Positions 38,893 through 48,022 of a stretch of DNA of 64,000 bases are shown one piece after another (the first letter of the stretch is position 1; each line of letters begins with the position of its first letter). The position numbers and the translations under genes are program-made. Source of the DNA: an uncultured Alphaproteobacteria bacterium. Its GTDB lineage: Bacteria; Pseudomonadota; Alphaproteobacteria; RF32; CAG-239. Below the pieces are notes generated by a model. The model saw only the letters and a program-made list of their open reading frames with translations, searched no databases and was not told the origin of the DNA. The stretch is from positions 19,502 through 83,501 of the forward strand of contig CALXWE010000003.1 of the NCBI GenBank assembly GCA_944392295.1, in the 5' to 3' direction.

Positions 38893-39834
38893 ATGCAAAA
38901 AAATACTAATCTTGTCGGAGACAAAAAGTTTTCCGATAACACTTTTGCGTCAGACCTCATAGCACGAGGCAATCATGACGAAATTATGTCTTACATTCTT
39001 CAACACTCTCTGCTTGGTGCCGAAAAAGCCTTAATCTCCCGCGGTAATCACACCGAGATTATGAGTTACATCGTAAGGTATCGTCTTAGCTTTGCCGAAC
39101 CTGAATTCGTATCTCGAGGCAAGCACACGGAAATTATGGAGTACATTAAAAGATTTGCTCCGTTTTACCCCGAAGCCGAGCTGCGCCTGATAAATCGGCA
39201 AAACGTTGAAGAGCTTAAGCTGTATTTTCGCAGATGTTGGCTAAATTTAAAAGCACAAATTACCTTGCTTAGAACCAACAATCATAAGTGCATTGCGGCA
39301 TACATAAAGGTTTGCGACTTCATGAAATCGGCTGAGACGGCTTTTGTAAAACGCAACAACCACCGAGAAATGTTGTGTTACATAAAGTACCACGAGCTTT
39401 GTGAAGATTCGCAGTTAAAGCTTATTAAGCGCGGTAACCATTCGGAAATTATGGCCTACATTAATCGGTCATATCCCTTTACCGAAAATGCCGAAGTCTG
39501 CCTTGTAAAACGAGGAAATGTAAAAGAAATATCTGCATACATTAACTTGCACGACCTTAAGCATAAGGCGCAAATGGAGTTAATTGCCGGCGGAACATTT
39601 ATTTCTTTATACATGCAAAAACACTGCTTTACGCCGATTGCCGAGCTTGCTTTGATACAAAGGGGCAAACACGATGAGATTATGGACTACATCACCAAAT
39701 ACCCTTTGGCTTGCGATGCCCAAATAGCTCTTGTCAGACGCAAAGTAAATGAAGAAACGGAAGCATATGCCAGGCTGCATAAGTTCAACCGAGTTGCACA
39801 AATGCAGTTTGCCAGATTGAGCCGCAAAAATTAA
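38893..39834 (+). CDS. Solenoid protein of about eleven 26-residue repeats
   Basis: A 313-residue protein made almost entirely of a repeat with consensus A-x3-L-[IV]-x-R-G-N-H-x-E-I-M-x-Y-I. Examples are LISRGNHTEIMSYI, LIKRGNHSEIMAYI and LIQRGKHDEIMDYI. The unit is about 26 residues, likely two short helices, and about eleven units run from residue 17 to 300; the ninth is slightly shortened. I do not recognise a named family. The fold should be an alpha-alpha solenoid used for binding proteins or nucleic acids. No signal peptide is seen. It has its own promoter and terminator. The ATG at 38893 lacks a clear Shine-Dalgarno sequence. Confidence 0.8.
   Translation: MQKNTNLVGDKKFSDNTFASDLIARGNHDEIMSYILQHSLLGAEKALISRGNHTEIMSYIVRYRLSFAEPEFVSRGKHTEIMEYIKRFAPFYPEAELRLINRQNVEELKLYFRRCWLNLKAQITLLRTNNHKCIAAYIKVCDFMKSAETAFVKRNNHREMLCYIKYHELCEDSQLKLIKRGNHSEIMAYINRSYPFTENAEVCLVKRGNVKEISAYINLHDLKHKAQMELIAGGTFISLYMQKHCFTPIAELALIQRGKHDEIMDYITKYPLACDAQIALVRRKVNEETEAYARLHKFNRVAQMQFARLSRKN
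38941..39793 (+). repeat. Array of coding repeats (78 nt per unit)
   Basis: The repeat unit is recognisable at protein level (R-G-N-H-x-E-I-M-x-Y-I) but the DNA copies have diverged in third positions. This points to an old, selected array rather than a recent expansion. Confidence 0.7.
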
Positions 39835-39840
39835 AGTTAT

Positions 39841-39877
39841 AAAAAAACGCATCGGCTTTAGCCCATGCGTTTTTTTA
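39841..39877. terminator. Bidirectional terminator
   Basis: ACGCAT / ATGCGT with an inner GGC / GCC and seven-base A and T runs at the two ends. It separates the convergent repeat gene and amidase gene. Confidence 0.85.
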
Positions 39878-40576
39878 TTAATATTTTTCGGCAACCGCCT
39901 TTAATACCGGCAAAAACACTTCATCGGCAACTGTAAAATCCGAAGGATTCGGATTATCTATCAAATGCTTAACATCTTTATCATCCGGCACCAGTTCACC
40001 TAAATAATGACGGCAAAAAGCCCACTTGGCAGCCATTAAATTACTTACATCATAACCGATACGGCTTAAAAGTTCTGCCTGATTTTGAGCTTGAATATCA
40101 GTTTTGGTTTTATCATCATACCACAGCCCGATACAGTGCCGAGCCAAATAGGCCCACGGAAAACATTTTCCGGGATCTGCCTTGCGAGAAGGTGCAATAT
40201 CCGAATGCCCGACAATGTTTTTTTTGCTTATATGATATTTTTTCATTAAAAATTTACATAGACGTACCAGAGAAAAAATCTGTCGTTTATCATACGGGGT
40301 TTGCCCTAAGCTTAAATTGCAAACTTCAATACCTATGGTATTATTATTTAAGCTCTCCTGATTTTTCCAAAAGCTCTTTCCGGCATGCCAAGCCCTTTTA
40401 TCTACATCAACGAGTTTAATTATCTTACCGTTTAAATCAATAATGTAATGAGCCGAAACCCCAGCCTCTTCAAACGATTTTATAGCCTCTTTAGCACTAA
40501 AAGCACAACAGTGCAGTACTATACCGTCTATGGGTTTTGAACGCTCATCGTAATTTTCAAGCGGATATTTTTGCAT
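39878..40576 (-). CDS. ampD: AmpD-like N-acetylmuramoyl-L-alanine amidase
   Basis: A 232-residue zinc amidase (Amidase_2 fold) that removes the peptide from anhydro-muropeptides in the cytoplasm during wall recycling. Zinc ligands are the His in IVLHCCAFSA, the His in IVGHSDIAPSRKADPGKCFPW and the Asp of KADPG. VSAHYIIDLNGKI, AWHAGKS and IGIEVCN are further signatures. The C-terminal 70 residues form an extra helical region. No signal peptide is found when starting at the ATG at 40576, chosen because AAGGAAAT lies ahead of it. It is the last gene after pgeF and deoB. Confidence 0.92.
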   Translation of the reverse strand: MQKYPLENYDERSKPIDGIVLHCCAFSAKEAIKSFEEAGVSAHYIIDLNGKIIKLVDVDKRAWHAGKSFWKNQESLNNNTIGIEVCNLSLGQTPYDKRQIFSLVRLCKFLMKKYHISKKNIVGHSDIAPSRKADPGKCFPWAYLARHCIGLWYDDKTKTDIQAQNQAELLSRIGYDVSNLMAAKWAFCRHYLGELVPDDKDVKHLIDNPNPSDFTVADEVFLPVLKAVAEKY

Positions 40577-40586
40577 TAGATTTCCT

Positions 40587-41348
40587 TTACAAACAAATAC
40601 AAGAATATTGTGTCGGGTAATCAAAAGGTTGTTTAATTAAACCTTGTTTGGTATTTCGCCTAAAACTGAAATAACCATTTCCCTCCTGATAGGTATCTAT
40701 TTTACAATTAACCACGTTATCAATATGCAGCTTTTTAAGTTTATCTTCAAGAAAAGAGCTTAAATCAAATAAAAAATGCTCTTCATCGCTGTTTTTTAAG
40801 AAAAACTTATCAGCCTCGGGAACAGCGGCAAGCACCTCAAGACGCATATCATTTTTAACTTCAAACGAGGCTTGCTGCATACAAGGTCCGATGGCAGCGG
40901 CAATATTTTCAAGTTTGGCTCCTTTTTCAAGCATCAGATTTACCACATTTTCCACCACACCTTTATATGCCCCTCGCCAACCGGCATGAGCCGCCCCTAT
41001 TACCTTATGCTTATAATCGGCCAGCAACACAGGTGCGCAGTCCGCCGTTTTTAAGGCAAGAATAATATTTTCTTTATCGGTAACCACGCCATCGGCAAAA
41101 ACCTTAAAATGCTCCGGCTTATCGGCATATGTAACATTAGCCGAAACACCTTGATTCATGGTAAACATATCCGCATATGTCAGCCCGAAATAAGCCGCAA
41201 TAATTTGCCGATTGGTTTGTATATGATTTTTATCATCACCGCTTTTCCAGTTTACGTTAAGTGAGGCATAAACCCCTTCAGACACCCCGCCGTTTCGTCC
41301 GAAAAAGCAGTGCTTTTCTTTGATTAAATTAGGAGCAAAGTAACTCAT
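40587..41348 (-). CDS. pgeF: Peptidoglycan editing factor PgeF (laccase-domain, YfiH)
   Basis: A 253-residue multicopper-oxidoreductase-fold protein. Metal-binding histidines and cysteine are seen in [31 protein letters not shown] and [32 protein letters not shown] is the N-terminal signature, and [13 protein letters not shown] the C-terminal one. Family role: removes mis-incorporated L-Ser from muropeptides in E. coli and has purine nucleoside phosphorylase activity in other studied members. Its stop is eleven bases from the amidase gene, which fits a shared cell-wall role. It overlaps deoB by four bases. Confidence 0.93.
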   Translation of the reverse strand: MSYFAPNLIKEKHCFFGRNGGVSEGVYASLNVNWKSGDDKNHIQTNRQIIAAYFGLTYADMFTMNQGVSANVTYADKPEHFKVFADGVVTDKENIILALKTADCAPVLLADYKHKVIGAAHAGWRGAYKGVVENVVNLMLEKGAKLENIAAAIGPCMQQASFEVKNDMRLEVLAAVPEADKFFLKNSDEEHFLFDLSSFLEDKLKKLHIDNVVNCKIDTYQEGNGYFSFRRNTKQGLIKQPFDYPTQYSCICL

Positions 41349-42532
41349 AGAAAGCTCTTTCCGAAAGGCATCGGTTCCAAATTAAAATACTTGGCAATGG
41401 TTTGGGCAATATCGGCATAAGTATCACGTTGACCGATATTTTCCGCTTTAACATCTAATCCGAACATCAAAACCGGCACCTGCTCCCTAGTATGATCGGT
41501 ACCTTTATAAGTCGGGTCACAGCCATGATCGGCGGTAATAAACACAATATCGCCTTTTTGTAAAAGGGCGACCAGTTCGGGAAGCCTTGTATCAAAATAT
41601 TCCAGACCTTGGGCATAACCTTTAACGTCTCTTCTATGTCCCCAGGTCATATCAAAATCCACAAAGTTGGTAAAAATTATAGAATTATCGGGAGCGGTTT
41701 TAACTTCGTTTAAGGTTACATTCCAAAGTTCTTCCAATCCGCTGGCCTTAAGAGCTTTGGTAATACCGGAAGTAGCGTAAATATCATTAATTTTTCCAAC
41801 GGCAATCACATTGCCGCCGGCATCTTTAAGCTTGTTAAGCACGGTCGGAGCCGGAGGCATTACCGAATAATCATGCCGATTTTTGGTACGCTTAAACTCA
41901 CCTTTCTTTTCCCCTTCAAAAGGTCTGGCTATAATTCTGGCAATATTATAAGGCTTTACCTCTTCAAAAGCTATTTGGCATAAATCATAAAGTCTATCAA
42001 GACCGAAATATTTTTCATGAGCGGCAATCTGCAATACGCTGTCGGCCGAAGTATAAAAAATCGGCTTACCGGTTTTAATATGTTCTTCACCCAAACGCTC
42101 AATAATCTCCGTTCCCGAAGCAGCAACATTGCCCAAAATTCCTTTAAGATTACCGCGTTTAATAATTTTATCGGTTAATTCTTGAGGAAAGGAAGGATAA
42201 TCTTTTTTAAAATACCCCCAGTCAAACAAAACCGGAACACCTGCCATTTCCCAGTGACCGGACGAAGTATCTTTGCCATGGCTGATTTCCTGCATATGAC
42301 CATATTTGGAGGGAAGATTAAATAAAGCATCACCCTCAACCGTTATATCTTGGTTTGAAGATTCTTTTAAGGCTTTAACAAGCCCTAAGGCTTTTAAGTT
42401 CGGAATTTTTAGTTTGCCGACACTTTGAGCAATATGAGCCAAGGTGTTGGCACCTTCATCACCAAACTTTGCGGCATCCAAAGCACCGCCGATACCAAAA
42501 GAGTCCATCATCAAGATAATAACGCGTTTCAT
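41345..42532 (-). CDS. deoB: Phosphopentomutase
   Basis: Interconverts ribose 1-phosphate and ribose 5-phosphate (and the deoxy forms) in nucleoside salvage. The 395-residue protein belongs to the alkaline phosphatase superfamily: [17 protein letters not shown] (metal Asp), [16 protein letters not shown] (catalytic Thr), [20 protein letters not shown] (metal ligands). The ATG at 42532 follows AAGGAG with seven bases between. A purine nucleoside phosphorylase activity of neighbouring PgeF would fit, but that is inference. Confidence 0.96.
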   Translation of the reverse strand: MKRVIILMMDSFGIGGALDAAKFGDEGANTLAHIAQSVGKLKIPNLKALGLVKALKESSNQDITVEGDALFNLPSKYGHMQEISHGKDTSSGHWEMAGVPVLFDWGYFKKDYPSFPQELTDKIIKRGNLKGILGNVAASGTEIIERLGEEHIKTGKPIFYTSADSVLQIAAHEKYFGLDRLYDLCQIAFEEVKPYNIARIIARPFEGEKKGEFKRTKNRHDYSVMPPAPTVLNKLKDAGGNVIAVGKINDIYATSGITKALKASGLEELWNVTLNEVKTAPDNSIIFTNFVDFDMTWGHRRDVKGYAQGLEYFDTRLPELVALLQKGDIVFITADHGCDPTYKGTDHTREQVPVLMFGLDVKAENIGQRDTYADIAQTIAKYFNLEPMPFGKSFL

Positions 42533-42643
42533 AACTTTTCTCCTTATGCAACATAATATAACAAATAATTTAAAATTATGTTTAACTTTTATAAACAAAT
42601 AGCATTTATATTGCGCTTAAAGTTATTATCGGAGCAATTTTGA

Positions 42644-43321
42644 ATGCAAAAGAGTTGTTTTTTAAGCGGTTTACAATTAGGTATGGCTTTACAAATCGGC
42701 GGAATAGGACCGATATGCCTTTTACTGTTTCAGCTTGCCACCACGGTACCGTTATTTTCCGCTTTAGAGGGAGTCTTGGCGGCTACTTTGGTTGATGCCC
42801 TGTACATCGGCATTTCGGTTATGGGGATTATGAAATTTATCAACAAAGTACATAGTTTTTCCAAAATATTTACTATAACCATAGGACTGGTTTTAATACT
42901 GTTAGGTATATCGTTTTGTCTTATGGCAGGCTCCTCACATTCTGAAAGTATAAAAAACATTTGGCACTACAATAACATTTTTCTGACCATATTTTGTATT
43001 AATTTACTAAATCCGATAGCCATTGTTTGTTACACCGGCATTTTTTCGGCAAAAGCGGCAAGTACGTCATTTACCAACAAACAACTTCTTTTTTACGCAT
43101 TAGGCGTTTTAATTGCCGTCCCGCTATTTTTATCATTTGTAGTTTTTCTCGGACACTGGGGAGCAAACTTTTTCCCGCCGTTTATAATATCCGTACTTAA
43201 TTTAATAGTCGGATTGTTTTTAATTTACTGGGGATTAAGTAATGTATTTCCGGTCATACGCACTCGTAAATACAATTATTTTTCCAAACACAAGCTTTTT
43301 AGAAACAACAGTAACATATAA
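42644..43321 (+). CDS. LysE-family transporter
   Basis: A 225-residue membrane protein with six predicted helices, typical of the LysE/RhtB exporter family. The N-terminus GLQLGMALQIGGIGPICLLL resembles the G-x3-P-G-P signature, although with variation (GGIGPI). NLLNPIAIVCYTGIF is the conserved N-P motif of helix 4. It has its own start just downstream of the deoB upstream region and ends in a terminator shared with glyQS. Exported substrate (amino acid or other) is unknown. Confidence 0.8.
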   Translation: MQKSCFLSGLQLGMALQIGGIGPICLLLFQLATTVPLFSALEGVLAATLVDALYIGISVMGIMKFINKVHSFSKIFTITIGLVLILLGISFCLMAGSSHSESIKNIWHYNNIFLTIFCINLLNPIAIVCYTGIFSAKAASTSFTNKQLLFYALGVLIAVPLFLSFVVFLGHWGANFFPPFIISVLNLIVGLFLIYWGLSNVFPVIRTRKYNYFSKHKLFRNNSNI

Positions 43322-43359
43322 AATAAGCCGAGCAAATAATTTTGCTCGGCTTATTTTTC
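43321..43359. terminator. Bidirectional terminator
   Basis: AAATAAGCCGAGCAAA / TTTGCTCGGCTTATTT with a short loop. It separates the convergent transporter and glycyl-tRNA synthetase genes. Confidence 0.87.
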
Positions 43360-43370
43360 ATTCAAAAGAA

Positions 43371-44738
43371 TTAACTTAAAAAATACTCTCTTAAGTAATT
43401 CGGTAAATCGTCTATATTAACGCGATGTTGTTCCATAGTATCGCGGTCACGAATAGTAACCGATTGCGGCAACTGTTCCAATGTTTCAAAATCAACCGTA
43501 ATACACAACGGGGTTCCTATTTCATCATGACGACGATAGGCCTTACCTATATTGCCGGTATTTTCAAGAGCCACGCGACCGATACCGAGTTTTAAAAGAT
43601 TATTTTTAATTTCGTGACATTTATTCATAATCTCTTCGTTATTTTTCTTTAACGGAATAACAGCAACCTTAATCGGAGCCAGATGCTTTTTAAGTTTTAA
43701 GACAATACGGCTATTGCCCTCACCTAGATCTTCTTCGGTATAAGCCTCAGTCATAACCGCCAACACACCTCTGTCGACACCCATAGATGGTTCAATAACA
43801 AACGGAATGACCCAGCGATTATGTTCATCATCACGAATGCATAGTTTAGTAGTCGAATCAGGATTTTCATGGCAATGAGCTTCTAATTCGAACTCATCTT
43901 GTCCTTTAGTATGGTTTCCCAAATCATAATCACGACGATTAGCAATACCTTCAAGTTCTTCCATACCGTGCGGGAACTGATATTCAATATCATAGCATGC
44001 CTTAGCATAATGGGCTAAATCTTCCTTAGGAGTTGTATAAATATTCATATGCTCGCGTTTCAAGCCCTGCTCTTCCCACCATTTAATACGAGCTTCTTTC
44101 CACATTTCATGCCATTTTTCATCTTCACCCGGGTATACAAAATACTCCAGCTCGGCCTGTTCAAACTCGCGAACGCGGAAAATAAAGTTACGCGGAGTAA
44201 TTTCATTTCTAAAAGACTTACCAATCTGAGCAATACCGAAAGGTAGTTTTCGGGAAGTAGCATCGACTACGTTTTTAAATTGTGTAAATATAGCCTGAGC
44301 CGTTTCCGGACGCAAATAAGCCAAATTTTCATCACTTTCTACAGGTCCGACCTGAGTTTTAAACATCAAATTAAAAGGTCTGGGCTCGGTAAGCTCGGTA
44401 GAACCGCAGTTCGGACACTTGTTATCTTTCAAGTGATCGGCTCTGAAGCGTCCTTTACATTTTTTACAATCGACCATCGGGTCCGAGAAAGTATCTTCAT
44501 GGCCCGAATATTTCAATACTTTACGATTCGTCAAGATAGCTGCATCCAAGCCCTCAACATCATCTCGTTCATAAACCATGGAGCGCCACCAAGCAGCTTT
44601 AAGATTATTTTTTAATTCCACACCCAGCGGACCGTAGTCGTAAACGCCCTGCATACCGCCGTAAATATCGGCATTTTGAAAAATGAAGCCTCTTCTTTTA
44701 CACAAAGATACCAACTGATCCATAGATGTTGCAACCAT
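43371..44738 (-). CDS. glyQS: Glycyl-tRNA synthetase, single-chain (alpha2) type
   Basis: A 455-residue class II synthetase. [22 protein letters not shown] is split here as [13 protein letters not shown] and VYDYGPLG near the N-terminus. A zinc ribbon is formed by CKKCKGRF and CPNCGS. Motif 2 [21 protein letters not shown] contains the FRNE and FRVREF pieces, and [16 protein letters not shown] is motif 3. The C-terminal anticodon-binding domain begins [10 protein letters not shown]. Most proteobacteria use the two-gene alpha2beta2 enzyme (glyQ, glyS); this is the homodimeric form of Gram-positives, archaea and eukaryotes. Confidence 0.93.
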   Translation of the reverse strand: MVATSMDQLVSLCKRRGFIFQNADIYGGMQGVYDYGPLGVELKNNLKAAWWRSMVYERDDVEGLDAAILTNRKVLKYSGHEDTFSDPMVDCKKCKGRFRADHLKDNKCPNCGSTELTEPRPFNLMFKTQVGPVESDENLAYLRPETAQAIFTQFKNVVDATSRKLPFGIAQIGKSFRNEITPRNFIFRVREFEQAELEYFVYPGEDEKWHEMWKEARIKWWEEQGLKREHMNIYTTPKEDLAHYAKACYDIEYQFPHGMEELEGIANRRDYDLGNHTKGQDEFELEAHCHENPDSTTKLCIRDDEHNRWVIPFVIEPSMGVDRGVLAVMTEAYTEEDLGEGNSRIVLKLKKHLAPIKVAVIPLKKNNEEIMNKCHEIKNNLLKLGIGRVALENTGNIGKAYRRHDEIGTPLCITVDFETLEQLPQSVTIRDRDTMEQHRVNIDDLPNYLREYFLS

Positions 44739-44827
44739 AATTAAAAAATCCTTTTTATTGTTGATTAAATCTTAACTTATTTGTTTTATATTACTCTATT
44801 CCAAAATGCAAGAGGAGATAATAAAAA

Positions 44828-45685
44828 ATGAAAAAAACTAAAGTAGCTTTTGTTTACGATTTTGATGAAACATTAAGTACGACCTATATGCAAGATTACG
44901 TACTTATCCCCGAATTAGGTATGAAACCGGAAACATTTTGGAAAAAAGCCAATGGATGGTCCATAGACAACTGTGCCGACCAAGTAACGGGAAGTATGTA
45001 TTATTTCACCAAAGTTGCCCGCGAAAAAAATATAAAGCTCAGCCGAGAGAATTTATATAATTGCGGATCTTTAATTGAATATTTTGAAGGGGTACAGAGC
45101 TGGTTTGAAAGAATAAACGAATACGGCAAACAACTTGATTTAGATATTGAGCATTACATAATTTCTTCCGGATACGAAGAGATTATCGAAGGTTGCAGCA
45201 TCAGAAAATATTTCAAAGACGTATTCGGTTGCTCTTTTGCCTTTGACGATGAAGGATATCCGGTATGGCCGGCTCGTGTAATAAATTATTCGACCAAAGT
45301 ACAATTTTTATCCAAGATAAACAAAGGGTTAAAGAAGACTGACGATAAACTGGTTAATGAATTTACGCCCGATAACAAACGCCGTATACCCTATAAAAGG
45401 ATTATCTATTTTGGAGACGGATTAACTGATATTCCGTCAATGAAAATGGTTAAAGACCGCCAAGGCAATGCCATAGCTGTTTATAAGCCCAAATCCAGTC
45501 ACAGCAAAGACAAGGCCATCAAGCTTTTAAAAGACGATAGAGTAAATTTTGCACTTCCGGCCGACTATTCGGAAGGAAAAGACATAGATAAAGTGGTAAA
45601 GACGATATTAAACAAGCTTGCCACCGAACGCGATTTGGAAATATTAAAACAACGAGAAGAAAAGAAGAAACAAAAAGGCAAATAA
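44828..45685 (+). CDS. HAD-family phosphatase
   Basis: A 285-residue HAD hydrolase with intact motif I VYDFDETLS (nucleophile and acid Asp), motif II YIISSGYEE (Ser) and motif IV IYFGDGLTDIPSM (acidic pair). The helical cap between motifs I and II (about residues 25-100) suits a small-molecule substrate. The Lys-rich C-terminus (LKQREEKKKQKGK) is probably disordered. AGGAG lies ten bases before the ATG. Substrate unknown; it resembles phosphoserine phosphatase-like HAD proteins by motif spacing. Confidence 0.82.
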   Translation: MKKTKVAFVYDFDETLSTTYMQDYVLIPELGMKPETFWKKANGWSIDNCADQVTGSMYYFTKVAREKNIKLSRENLYNCGSLIEYFEGVQSWFERINEYGKQLDLDIEHYIISSGYEEIIEGCSIRKYFKDVFGCSFAFDDEGYPVWPARVINYSTKVQFLSKINKGLKKTDDKLVNEFTPDNKRRIPYKRIIYFGDGLTDIPSMKMVKDRQGNAIAVYKPKSSHSKDKAIKLLKDDRVNFALPADYSEGKDIDKVVKTILNKLATERDLEILKQREEKKKQKGK

Positions 45686-45687
45686 TT

Positions 45688-45719
45688 AAAAAGGCGCTCT
45701 TAAAAAAGAGCGCCTTTTT
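45688..45719. terminator. Bidirectional terminator
   Basis: A perfect 14-bp stem AAAAAGGCGCTCTT / AAGAGCGCCTTTTT with a 4-nt loop between convergent genes. Confidence 0.88.
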
Positions 45720-45721
45720 AA

Positions 45722-46591
45722 TTAACGTAACTGCCAAGCTAGTTTTACTCTAAACAACAGAGATTTGGTTTTACGAAGATACTTCCGCATGGCTTTTGCA
45801 TCTTTGTTTTTCCAAATTTTCCAGTCATCCAAAGTCATAGCCTTAATAGCATCCAAATCCCGAAAACCATATTTGGGATCGGAATAAAAAAGAGATTTGT
45901 GCCCAGCCTTAATCAACATAAGGCACATCTCCCTAATTTCAGTTTTAAAAATAGGACGTTTCATCCTATTTTTCAACGCATAAACCTCCTCAGGACCTCC
46001 GGAATATTTAAGAGCCTTCTCGACCAGCTCATTATCGTAGCAGAAATACCGAGAAGATATTTTTCGGAAATCTCCTCTGGAGAACAAAAAATCATCTGAG
46101 AAAGACTTTAGCATATAGGTACAATCAAGCTCACAAACTTTCGCATAAACTGCTTCTATACCAAAAATTTTCATGAGTTCGGACATTTTGCCATTATCTG
46201 AGGCAAAAACAAGCAATTCCTTGTTCAACCCTTCAGCGATCATGTCAGATAATTTCTTATCCTTCTCTTTCTGTTCTGTTTTTTCTTTTTCGATTTTTTC
46301 TTGCTCCTGACGAGATTTTTTTTCATCAATAAGCTTATTATACTTTTCCTCTCCATAAAAACACCGAAGAAAAATACCAGCAGCCCCATCGCATTCAAAA
46401 TCGCCTAAAGCAATACTGTCAACGATATCCTCACGTCCCAAAACTCTTAAAGTTTCGAGCAGCTTTCCAGTAACCGGATAACCCTCTTTGAGCATCGGAA
46501 CAATTTTTTCTGGCTGTCCCGAAGATAAAACCAGACTAAATACATCCCAAGGTTTTTCTTGGGTTCTAGCATAATAACTTTTCACATCCAT
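45722..46591 (-). CDS. Unknown protein with a charged coiled coil
   Basis: Not recognised. A 289-residue protein. The N-terminal part (PEKIVPMLKEGYPVTGKLLETL) looks like a helical-repeat fold. It is followed by a highly charged Glu/Lys stretch (about residues 85-120, EKIEKEKTEQKEKDKK) that should form a coiled coil or extended helix, and a C-terminal globular part (RGDFRKISSRYFCYDNEL and onward). No signal peptide is present. The start lacks a clear Shine-Dalgarno sequence, as in several other unknown genes here. It stands alone before plsC and shares a terminator with the HAD gene. Confidence 0.64.
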   Translation of the reverse strand: MDVKSYYARTQEKPWDVFSLVLSSGQPEKIVPMLKEGYPVTGKLLETLRVLGREDIVDSIALGDFECDGAAGIFLRCFYGEEKYNKLIDEKKSRQEQEKIEKEKTEQKEKDKKLSDMIAEGLNKELLVFASDNGKMSELMKIFGIEAVYAKVCELDCTYMLKSFSDDFLFSRGDFRKISSRYFCYDNELVEKALKYSGGPEEVYALKNRMKRPIFKTEIREMCLMLIKAGHKSLFYSDPKYGFRDLDAIKAMTLDDWKIWKNKDAKAMRKYLRKTKSLLFRVKLAWQLR

Positions 46592-46668
46592 ATATATCTA
46601 AAATTAAAGTTTAATAATACTAATATTACGTTCAATGTATTTCCAATAATGGTTTTTGTCAACACATT

Positions 46669-47424
46669 TTAGTCTAAATTTTTCTTAATCCACGGATACT
46701 TTTCAATCGCTTCCCGATTAAGCTCGGCGCATTTATCTTCAATACGTCTTTCCAATTCTGTCATAAAAGCTTTTTTATCTTGATATTCGGTAACATTCAT
46801 CGGTTCCAAAAATTCAAACACTACGGTTCCCTGATATCTCAAAAATGATGCTTTTTTCCAAAACAAGCCGGTATTTAAGGCCACCGGCACAATATCAACA
46901 CCGGCCGTTTCGGCCAAAAACAAAATTCCTGGTTTATAGCCTTTAGTTGTTCCCGGTTTACAACGCGTTCCTTCAGGAAAAATAATAACCGGGCGATTAT
47001 CATCAATTTTTTTCTTAACCTCTTTTGCCATATTTTTCATAGCTGCCGCACCACCTTTACGATTTATCGGTATCATACCGTAAAAATGCTGAGACCAACC
47101 AAAAAACGGGATATAAGTCAATTCTTTTTTCATAACATACGAGGTGGTCGGTACGCCTTGGGTAAAAGCATAAGTATCCAGCGCGGATTCGTGCTTGCAA
47201 GCGTATATGGCAGGTTTTGAGGCAATATGTTCCTTACCTCTAAACTCAATTTTAAGACCGGCAAATACTTTCAAAAACCAAAAGCCAAGAGGCATCATCA
47301 GTTTATCCCACCAGAAGAATGTATATTTTCTGGGAAGTATTGCAATAAACGGTGATATAATGCTGCCGACAACAATTGTTCCAAAGAAAAAAACATTGGC
47401 CAGTAATGAGCGGATATAAATCAT
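46669..47424 (-). CDS. plsC: 1-acyl-sn-glycerol-3-phosphate acyltransferase
   Basis: A 251-residue membrane acyltransferase that makes phosphatidic acid. The catalytic HX4D motif is KHESALDTYAF, the acceptor-binding motif is PVIIFPEGTRCKPG, and PVALNTG follows. N-terminal hydrophobic segments anchor it. It lies one base after the YdcF-like gene, in an operon with ftsE and ftsX. This order (ftsE-ftsX-YdcF-plsC) is common in alphaproteobacteria. Confidence 0.92.
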   Translation of the reverse strand: MIYIRSLLANVFFFGTIVVGSIISPFIAILPRKYTFFWWDKLMMPLGFWFLKVFAGLKIEFRGKEHIASKPAIYACKHESALDTYAFTQGVPTTSYVMKKELTYIPFFGWSQHFYGMIPINRKGGAAAMKNMAKEVKKKIDDNRPVIIFPEGTRCKPGTTKGYKPGILFLAETAGVDIVPVALNTGLFWKKASFLRYQGTVVFEFLEPMNVTEYQDKKAFMTELERRIEDKCAELNREAIEKYPWIKKNLD

Positions 47425-47425
47425 G

Positions 47426-48022
47426 CTAGTCCCTTTCCGTTAGTTTGATCACAAAATTTTTAACATACACAAACACAAACTTATTATATTCCATGGCAAT
47501 TAAATAAAAGCTTCCCCATTTTTTCCACCATTTATCGGAAACATTTTCTGAATATACCGGATGATAAACGATTTTAACATCCGGATTTTTCAACAAAATT
47601 TCCTGTTCGCTTCTGGGCATATGATAGTAAGAAGTCACCAGCCTTAACGAAGCTATGTTATTACGTCTTACAGCCTCGCTTACCTCAATGGCATTTTCAA
47701 TGGTATTGGTAGCCTCGTTGCCTAAAATAACTTGCTCCGGTCGGTGTTTTATAATAACACGGTTCTGTTTTTCGAGCTGCGGCAAAGTAACATTTTCGGC
47801 CACACCGGAAATAATTAAAATATCAGCCATATCGGCGTTATAAAGTTTCATAGCCTCAGCCAAACGATTTTTACCGCCGGTCAAAACAACAATAGCATCG
47901 GTTTTGGTTTTAACATCAAGAGGATAATGTCTGATAAACTGATGAAAAACAATAAAGCCTCCTAGCCAGATTAAAACAAACGCCATAAGCGACATAACGG
48001 CAAAAAAGTAATATTTTTTCAT
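47426..48022 (-). CDS. YdcF/SanA-type DUF218 membrane protein
   Basis: A 198-residue protein with one N-terminal membrane helix (about residues 5-27) and a periplasmic DUF218 domain: TDAIVVLTGGKNRLAEAMKLY, ILIISGVAE, EATNTIENAIE and RLVTSYYHMPRSEQE are all family signatures. Members such as ElyC and SanA influence cell-envelope integrity. It abuts ftsX without a gap and plsC with one base, so translational coupling is likely. Confidence 0.87.
   Translation of the reverse strand: MKKYYFFAVMSLMAFVLIWLGGFIVFHQFIRHYPLDVKTKTDAIVVLTGGKNRLAEAMKLYNADMADILIISGVAENVTLPQLEKQNRVIIKHRPEQVILGNEATNTIENAIEVSEAVRRNNIASLRLVTSYYHMPRSEQEILLKNPDVKIVYHPVYSENVSDKWWKKWGSFYLIAMEYNKFVFVYVKNFVIKLTERD

Noticed and set aside
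38893..39834. The coding repeat array as a CRISPR-like or DNA-level tandem repeat
   Set aside because: The units are diverged at DNA level, lie in a single intact reading frame and have no constant spacer, so they are protein repeats.
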